Positions 58,131 through 64,000 of a DNA stretch of 64,000 bases are shown piece after piece. A program made the translations under genes and the position numbers. Source of the stretch: Unio delphinus (taxonomy: Eukaryota > Mollusca > Bivalvia > Unionida > Unionidae); NCBI GenBank assembly GCA_029339505.1, contig JAQISU010000097.1, positions 2,684,001 through 2,748,000 of the forward strand, written 5' to 3'. The notes beneath the pieces are model-generated. The model ran no database searches. It had not been told where the DNA came from and saw nothing but the letters and a program-made list of their open reading frames with translations. Position 1 is the stretch's first letter. Each line of letters starts with the position of its first letter.

Positions 58131-58649
58131 GTAAAACCTGGACTCGGCAACGTAATCTTTTTTTTTCTTCTCACAATTCTGTGTTGTGTAGTCAATTAGA
58201 TGTATATGATAAGCAGGATGTCTGAATCAAATCATTCCGTTTCAAGACGATCTCAGATCAAAGTTGGTAAAATGACAATGGATCTAAAGTGACGGCTAAT
58301 AATTCTGTCTCCAACTTGTAATTAAAACTACTGCATATTAAAGCTTTTCATAGAAAGTACTGCAGATGCAAAAAAAATGACAACATTTAAACCAGCAACT
58401 AAATAGCAAAAATATTTATCATATTTCAGCCAGAATTCTTAGCAACAATACTCAAATTTCCCTCTTATTTTATCGGTCAACAAGATCATCGTTAGCAGCA
58501 CATTATAACCCTGCATTACAATGAATAGTAGTAGTAGTAGTTCATACAAGCAGGAAACGAATGACAGTGGAGAAATATCCCAAAGGACAATGTATGCAGT
58601 CTTTAACTAAACTCAATACACAGTGAAACTTTTATTTCCTATTAGACTT
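58131..58649. other. complex non-repetitive sequence
   Basis: Balanced, repeat-poor sequence to about 58370, then a (GTA)n stretch near 58528-58541. No gene is supported. Confidence 0.4.
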
Positions 58650-59075
58650 ACCATGACAGTGGTCTTTGACATTTGGACACCAAAATCTACAAGTTTTTTA
58701 ATACTCAAGGTGCAAGCTTTTCACAAAGTTTGGTCATAGGACTTGTTCTAGAACAAAAGATACTGTGCAAAATTTTCCCTTTTTTTTTTCTTGGCTTTCC
58801 ACTAATACTGACATTGACCTTTGACCCAAAACTCAATAAAAAGCTGTCAAACTTTAAGTACAAGCCATCTATATACATTAGTCAAGGTATATGGACTAAT
58901 ACTAAAGTTATGCAACATCCATGACATACTGTAGTTACCTGGACATCTTCCTTACCACAAATGAAAGGCATCCACACAGTTTGTTCTATATCTTGGATGT
59001 AGAACTTTTACAGTGCAAAACCATTATCATTCTTTCAGTCAGTGACATTTGACATTTGAATCCAAAAAATGATAC
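58650..59075. repeat. old repeat with tgacatttgaca / tgacctttgaccc phrases, about 190-bp spacing
   Basis: Phrases ggtctttgacatttggacac (about 58662), cattgacctttgacccaaaa (about 58812) and agtgacatttgacatttgaa (about 59040) recur with surrounding similarity (aaaagatactgtgcaaaatt; cttttacagtgcaaaacc). Likely a decayed tandem or dispersed repeat. Confidence 0.55.
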
Positions 59076-59233
59076 CAGTCTAGTCTTCCTTATCATATGT
59101 ATAATCTATCTATAACATTTAGTAACTATTGATGGTGAAGAATTCTGGCTATTATGTGGACACCCTATTTCTTGGTCACAGTGATCCAGATATTGGAACT
59201 TTTTTCTTTCTTCTCCCAAATGCAAGCAATCCA

Positions 59234-59556
59234 GAATGCTCCAATGGCCTAGTCAAGTTAGACCATCTACCTCGGATGCAGGAAATCGCAGGTTCAAACC
59301 ATGGCCAAGTCATACCAAAGACTTATAAAAATGGTACATATATCTGCCTTGCTAGGCGCTCAGCATTAAGAAATTAGTGTTAGGACTGGTTGGCCTGGTG
59401 TCGAAATTATGTGACTGGGTGGAACATGATGCTACATGTCTGCGGCATGATGGCTCAGTGCCCGACATCACTATAAGCTGCCACACTGCAGAGACATCGT
59501 AGTAATATGACTGAAGTTTTATAAAAGCTACATTTAAAAATCCAAATCATACACAT
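59234..59556 (+). mobile_element. SINE-1 copy D, full length with 10-bp target duplication
   Basis: Starts gaatgctccaatggcctagt, a tRNA-like head with box A tggcctagtcaag and box B gcaggttcaaacc. The body has gctcagcattaagaaattag and actggttggcctggtgtcga; the 3' part has ctgccacactgcagagacat and ends aaaagctacatttaaaaatc with a short aca-type tail. The direct repeat aagcaatcca flanks it (59224-59233 and 59557-59566). It is the reference copy for the family here. Confidence 0.93.
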
Positions 59557-59566
59557 AAGCAATCCA

Positions 59567-59854
59567 AAGTTTGGGAACTGCAGCTGATCGACGTTGCAAG
59601 TTTTCTTGCAGAATTAAAGTTGATAACAGACATCACAGTATAACCCACCTACCTTATGGTAGGTATATAAAAGAATAGCCAACTCCCTTCCCCCTACCCC
59701 CGACATATCAAGGGGAACATCTTACCTAATTACTATATCCCAAAGACAATAAGTCACACTTTTGGTGCCAGAAAAATAATTGCTTCAGAAATGAATTTAG
59801 CTTTGAGGAGAATAAAGCATTAGACCATATCCATAAGAATGCATTCTTTAGACC
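59567..59854. other. unassigned spacer
   Basis: No supported feature. Confidence 0.45.
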
Positions 59855-60245
59855 ATCAAATACTAATATACAAATACTAGTATAAAAATACTAGTATAAA
59901 AATACTAGTATAAAAATACTAATATATGAATACTAATATACAAATACTAATATACAAATACTAGGATACAAATACTAGTATAAAAATACTAGTATACAAA
60001 TACTAGTATACAAATACTAATATACAATTACTAATATACCAATACTAATATACAAATACTAATATACCAATACTAATATACAAATACTAGTATAAAAATA
60101 CTAATATAAAAATACTAGTATACAAATACTAATATAAAAATACTAGTATAAAAATACTAATATACGAATACTAATATACAAATACTAATATACAAATATT
60201 AGTATAAAAATACTAGTATACAAATACTAATATACAATTACTAAT
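59855..60245. repeat. 14-bp minisatellite, left part
   Basis: Units caaatactaatata, aaaatactagtata and variants. Interrupted by the LTR-like insertion at 60246-61983. Confidence 0.97.
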
Positions 60246-61983
60246 TGTCAAGTGCCAAATTTTTCGTCAGTGAAATCCAGTAATTAATTCGTAGGCTAGC
60301 CGACAATCAACTGTCTTGGAATAGAGTTTGAACGGAAAGAATGTTAGTTTACCTCGGTCAGACTGTTATAATATTTAGAGTGAAAATGGACTGAGTGTTT
60401 GACACGCGTTAAACTAGGTGATTCCTCACGCAGAGCTGTCAAAAATGATTGAGACAAATGATAAGGTGATATTTCGATCCTAAGTGGCATTTTTGGCATC
60501 TTGATAGACGGTTTTCAAAAGGTCCGCAAGGATAGCATTTATGCCGATTGGTCAAATGTATAGGAAAGAGGGTTGGGACGAAACCTAGAATTGGGGAATA
60601 TATTATCTGAGTCAATGAGTTTGAATTATTCTAGGAAGACCTCTGCAAGAGACGGTCAGCATTTATTAGTTCCAACATAGGAGAAGACTCCAGGGGTAAT
60701 TTTACAGCAGTGCCTTCGTAAAAATAAGCCCAGGAAAGTCCGCCGGAAATCAAACGGCAGAAGCACGCCAAAACACAAGGTATTTAACTCAAATTCACCT
60801 TTATCATGATGTAATGTATATGAAGTTTTTCTTTGTCATAGATGCATAATGTATCGATACTATGATAAAAAGAGTTCAGTATTACATTGATTTAATAACG
60901 TACTTTGATATGTTTCTTTGTTACAGATGCATGATATGTTCATATTTTTGTATGAATAGTCGGTTTTACAGTGATTTAATAATATATTTTTGAATTCTGA
61001 ATTAGCATTTTTTACCTTATATACTTAGGTAGGTAAATGGGTGGTGTAGAAAACCGTGTACATTTATGATTGGAAAGTGTTACATTAATTTGAATTTATC
61101 ATATTAGTAAATATGGATTGTGTTATGATATATTGCCTCACGTTGCGTAATGATTTACGGGAATATATGACTTTCCCAAATTCTGACGTCGATAATTAGT
61201 AGTATAGCTCTATTGATCTGAAGTCTTGTGTAATATTTGTTAGCCATATAAATGATAACACTGATAGTAAGATCTGATTGTTCGAACATGAAGACGGACG
61301 AACAATTGCAACTCTTAAAGTAACGAGATACTTAGGGCGTTTTACCCTTTTCTTTTCAAGGAAAAATAGTTTGTTTGAAGTAATAGCAAGGAAGTCGGAA
61401 TTCAGAGATGGAAAACAAGTTGGAAGACAGAGTTGTGTAATCCTGCTTACAACCAAAGGGCAAGCAAGTCAAGACGAACGCAAAAGAGAAAAAAAAAAGA
61501 GAACCAGTCGTCGAACAAGGTCATTTTGAATCACCCAACAGTCCAATGTTAAATGAACATTCGATTCCATGATGAAATTTACTCTCAGTATTAACGGCTA
61601 ACTTCATTTATTTTTATTAGTGTCTGGGATTTTTATGAATGTATCCATTATTTTAAAGCTTCAGTTTATGTATTTCTGAACTAAGTGTATTCAGAAAGAA
61701 AGAAATTGTAATTTACAGTGTCATTCTTTTCTTAATTGTATTTTTAATTAAATTTATATTCTATCTTTACGGGGGCTCGTGTGTTGTCTTGTTCAAAAAA
61801 CCATCTCAGATTACTATATCCATTGACCGGGCAAATTACACCGTAGAGATCATCTTCTAGATAACGATAATTAGTGGGAGGCGGTCTTCAAGTGTTGTTT
61901 TTCCAAGTTGCGCAATACCTCTGACCAGGCCTTGTGCAATATTGTACTAATAACACTTTGATAACCGGCAGCGCCACATTACA
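60246..61983. mobile_element. LTR-like insertion, 1738 bp, inside the 14-bp array
   Basis: The inserted DNA begins tgtcaagtgccaaatttttc and ends gcagcgccacattaca (TG...CA). ctaat lies on both sides (60241-60245 and 61984-61988), but the array itself contains ctaat in each unit, so this duplication is weak evidence. CpG content and complexity contrast with the array. A segment gggggctcgtgtgttg at 61770 resembles the primer-binding region that follows an LTR in some retroelements, so this could instead be an LTR plus leader. No recognisable gag or pol is present. Confidence 0.6.
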
Positions 61984-62112
61984 CTAATATACCAATACTA
62001 ATATACAAATACTAATATACAATTACTAATATACAAATACTAATATACCAATACTAGTATACAAATACATGTACTAATATACCAATACTAATATACAGTT
62101 ACTAATATACAA
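61984..62112. repeat. 14-bp minisatellite, right part
   Basis: Continuation of the ctaatatacaaata array after the insertion. Confidence 0.96.
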
Positions 62113-62294
62113 TCTGCATTCTTTTCTGATACACATTTGACAATATTTCATTTAAAAGATACATATGTGAAAATTTAAAACAATGAATGCCATTTCAATC
62201 AATCTATCTTGATAGACTTGTGGTGCCATTGTTCAATGTTTTTTCCCTTAGAATACAGAATATAGTAATGAGGTAAGCTGTTAATTATCTTGAT

Positions 62295-63440
62295 AAACAC
62301 ATCTCTATTCCACATTAATGCAAACACATCTCTATTCCACATCGAAATAAACACATTCCACATCGATGTAAACATATCTCTATTCCACATCAATGCAAAC
62401 ACATCTCTTTTCCACATCGAAATAAACACATTCCACATTGATGTAAACATATCTCTATTCCACATTGATGTAAACATATCTCTATTCCACATCGAAATAA
62501 ACACATTCCACATTGATGTAAACATATCTCTATTCCACATCGATGTAAACACATCTCTATTCCACATTGATGTAAACACATCTCTATTCCACATCGAAAT
62601 AAACACATTCCACATTGATGTAAACATATCTCTATTCCACATCAATGCAAACACATCTCTATTCCACATCAAAATAAACACATTCCACATTGATGTAAAC
62701 ATATCTCTATTCCACATCAATGCAAACACATCTCTTTTCCACATCGAAATAAACACATTCCACATTGATGTAAACATATCTCTATTCCACATCGATGTAA
62801 ACACATCTCTATTCCACATTGATGTAAACACATCTCTATTCCACATCGAAATAAACACATTCCACATTGATGTAAACATATCTCTATTCCACATCAATGC
62901 AAACACATCTCTATTCCACATCAAAATAAACACATTCCACATTGATGTAAACATATCTCTATTCCACATCAATGCAAACACATCTCTATTCCACATCGAA
63001 ATAAGCACATTCCACATTGATGTAAACATATCTCTATTCCACATTGATGTAAACATATCTCTATTCCACATCGAAATAAACACATTCCACATTGATGTAA
63101 ACATATCTCTATTCTACATTGATGTAAACATATCTCTATTCCACATCGATGTAAACACATCTCTATTCCACATTGATGTAAACACATCTCTATTCCAAAT
63201 CAATGTAAATACATCTCTATTCTACATCGATATAAGCACAAGTATCCCACATAGGTGTAAAGACATCTCTATTCCACATTGATATAAACACATCTCTATT
63301 CCACATTGATATAAACACATCTATATTCCACATCGATATAAACACATCTCTATTCCACATCGATATAAACACATCTCTATTCCACATCGATATAAACACA
63401 TATCTATTCCACATCGATATAATCACATCTCTATTCCACG
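62295..63440. repeat. minisatellite, 27-bp unit with 21-bp variants, higher-order structure
   Basis: 27-bp unit atctctattccacattgatg plus taaacac. A shortened 21-bp unit (attccacattgatgtaaaca t) recurs in the order 27-27-21, giving a 75-bp higher-order period through much of the array. In-phase length makes long spurious frames on both strands (330 and 301 codons). The right end (from about 63250) is purely 27-bp with gatataaac. Confidence 0.98.
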
Positions 63441-63474
63441 TTGGCATGAACATACCGGTAACTGTACAATGCTC

Positions 63475-63555
63475 ACTGTGCAATAAACTGTACAATACAC
63501 ATTATACAATAAACTGTACAATGATCACTATACAATAAACTGTACAATGATCACT
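63475..63555. repeat. short tandem repeat, about 26-bp unit, 3 copies
   Basis: Unit caataaactgtacaatgatc plus actata. Confidence 0.93.
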
Positions 63556-63619
63556 ATGCCAAAAATTGTTCAAATTACAAAATATCTACATGTAAAATAA
63601 TGAGAATAGAGTAAGTATC

Positions 63620-64000
63620 TATCTAAATTATTTTTTATTTGCCAGATAAATCCCATGAATAAAATGTTGTAATTGCAAGATAACAATCCCATGAAACAAA
63701 TTATTTTTTATTTGCCAGATCTCCCATAAATCAAATCATTTTTTATTTGTCAGATAAATCCCATGAACAAAATTATTATTGTATTACCAAATAAATCCCA
63801 TGAATTAAATAATTTTTTAATTGCCAGATCTCACATAAATCAAATCATTTTTTATTTGTCAGATAAATCACATGAATCAAATTAATTTTATTTGTCATAT
63901 AAATCACATTAATCAAAATGTTTTTATTTACCAGAAAAATCCCATAAATCAAATTTTTTTATTTGCCAGATAAATCCCATGAATCAAATTATTTTTTATT
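63620..64000. repeat. AT-rich minisatellite, about 37-bp unit, runs off the window
   Basis: Units aaattattttttatttgcca plus gataaatcccatgaatc, with variants lacking aaat after gat. Continues past the right edge. Confidence 0.95.

Noticed and set aside
61278..61529. 83-codon plus frame inside the LTR-like insertion
   Set aside because: Basic, low-complexity end and no gag/pol motif; length within chance expectation.
62199..63282. 300-330-codon frames on both strands
   Set aside because: Produced by 27/21-bp units, all multiples of three; the repeats drift without sign of selection on one strand.

Overview
The window is eukaryotic, AT-rich and almost entirely non-coding. It looks like a large intron or an intergenic stretch of an invertebrate, most probably a mollusc. 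That placement is an inference from the repeat content: tRNA-headed SINEs with (CA)n or (CAA)n tails, decayed LINE and DIRS-like retroelements, hAT and pogo/Tc1-mariner non-autonomous DNA transposons, and an extreme load of minisatellites. No rRNA, genuine tRNA gene, CRISPR array or complete host gene is visible. By my tally roughly one third of the 64 kb is tandem repeat.

Layout. 1.2-4.4 kb: two related tandem arrays (49 bp and 39 bp units). 5-11 kb: SINE-1 and SINE-2 copies, a possible hAT end, a short-unit array. 11-15 kb: small arrays, a 703-bp hAT-type element with a perfect 8-bp target duplication, and an exon-like island at 12.3 kb. 15-20 kb: SINE-2 copies, a 175-bp MITE inside an array, and a nest in which SINE-1 is split by SINE-2 plus a LINE reverse-transcriptase fragment. 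20.6-24.6 kb: long arrays with unit evolution. 25-30.4 kb: a 1.2-kb pogo-like element, SINE-2 copies (one has spawned internal minisatellites) and a hAT MITE inside (TA)n. 30.7-32 kb: a 1.27-kb hAT-type element. 32-36.8 kb: arrays, SINE-3, an exon-like island. 36.8-38.2 kb: an internally deleted pogo-type transposon inserted into a minisatellite. 41-43.5 kb and 46.6-47.8 kb: large arrays. 48.3-49.5 kb: a solo LTR. 49.6-50.2 kb: a LINE 3' end. 51.3-52.7 kb: a broken DIRS-like RT/RNase H gene. 54.5 kb: second copy of the hAT MITE. 56-59.6 kb: a 79-bp mini-SINE and a full SINE-1. 59.9-64 kb: arrays, the first interrupted by a 1.7-kb LTR-like insertion.

The clearest theme is the interaction of tandem arrays and transposons. 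Many insertions sit inside or at the edge of tandem arrays. Target-site duplications can be read for ten or more elements. At least one SINE has itself become a source of minisatellites. Host coding potential is limited to short exon-like islands that need transcript evidence. I found no gene system that I can call new.
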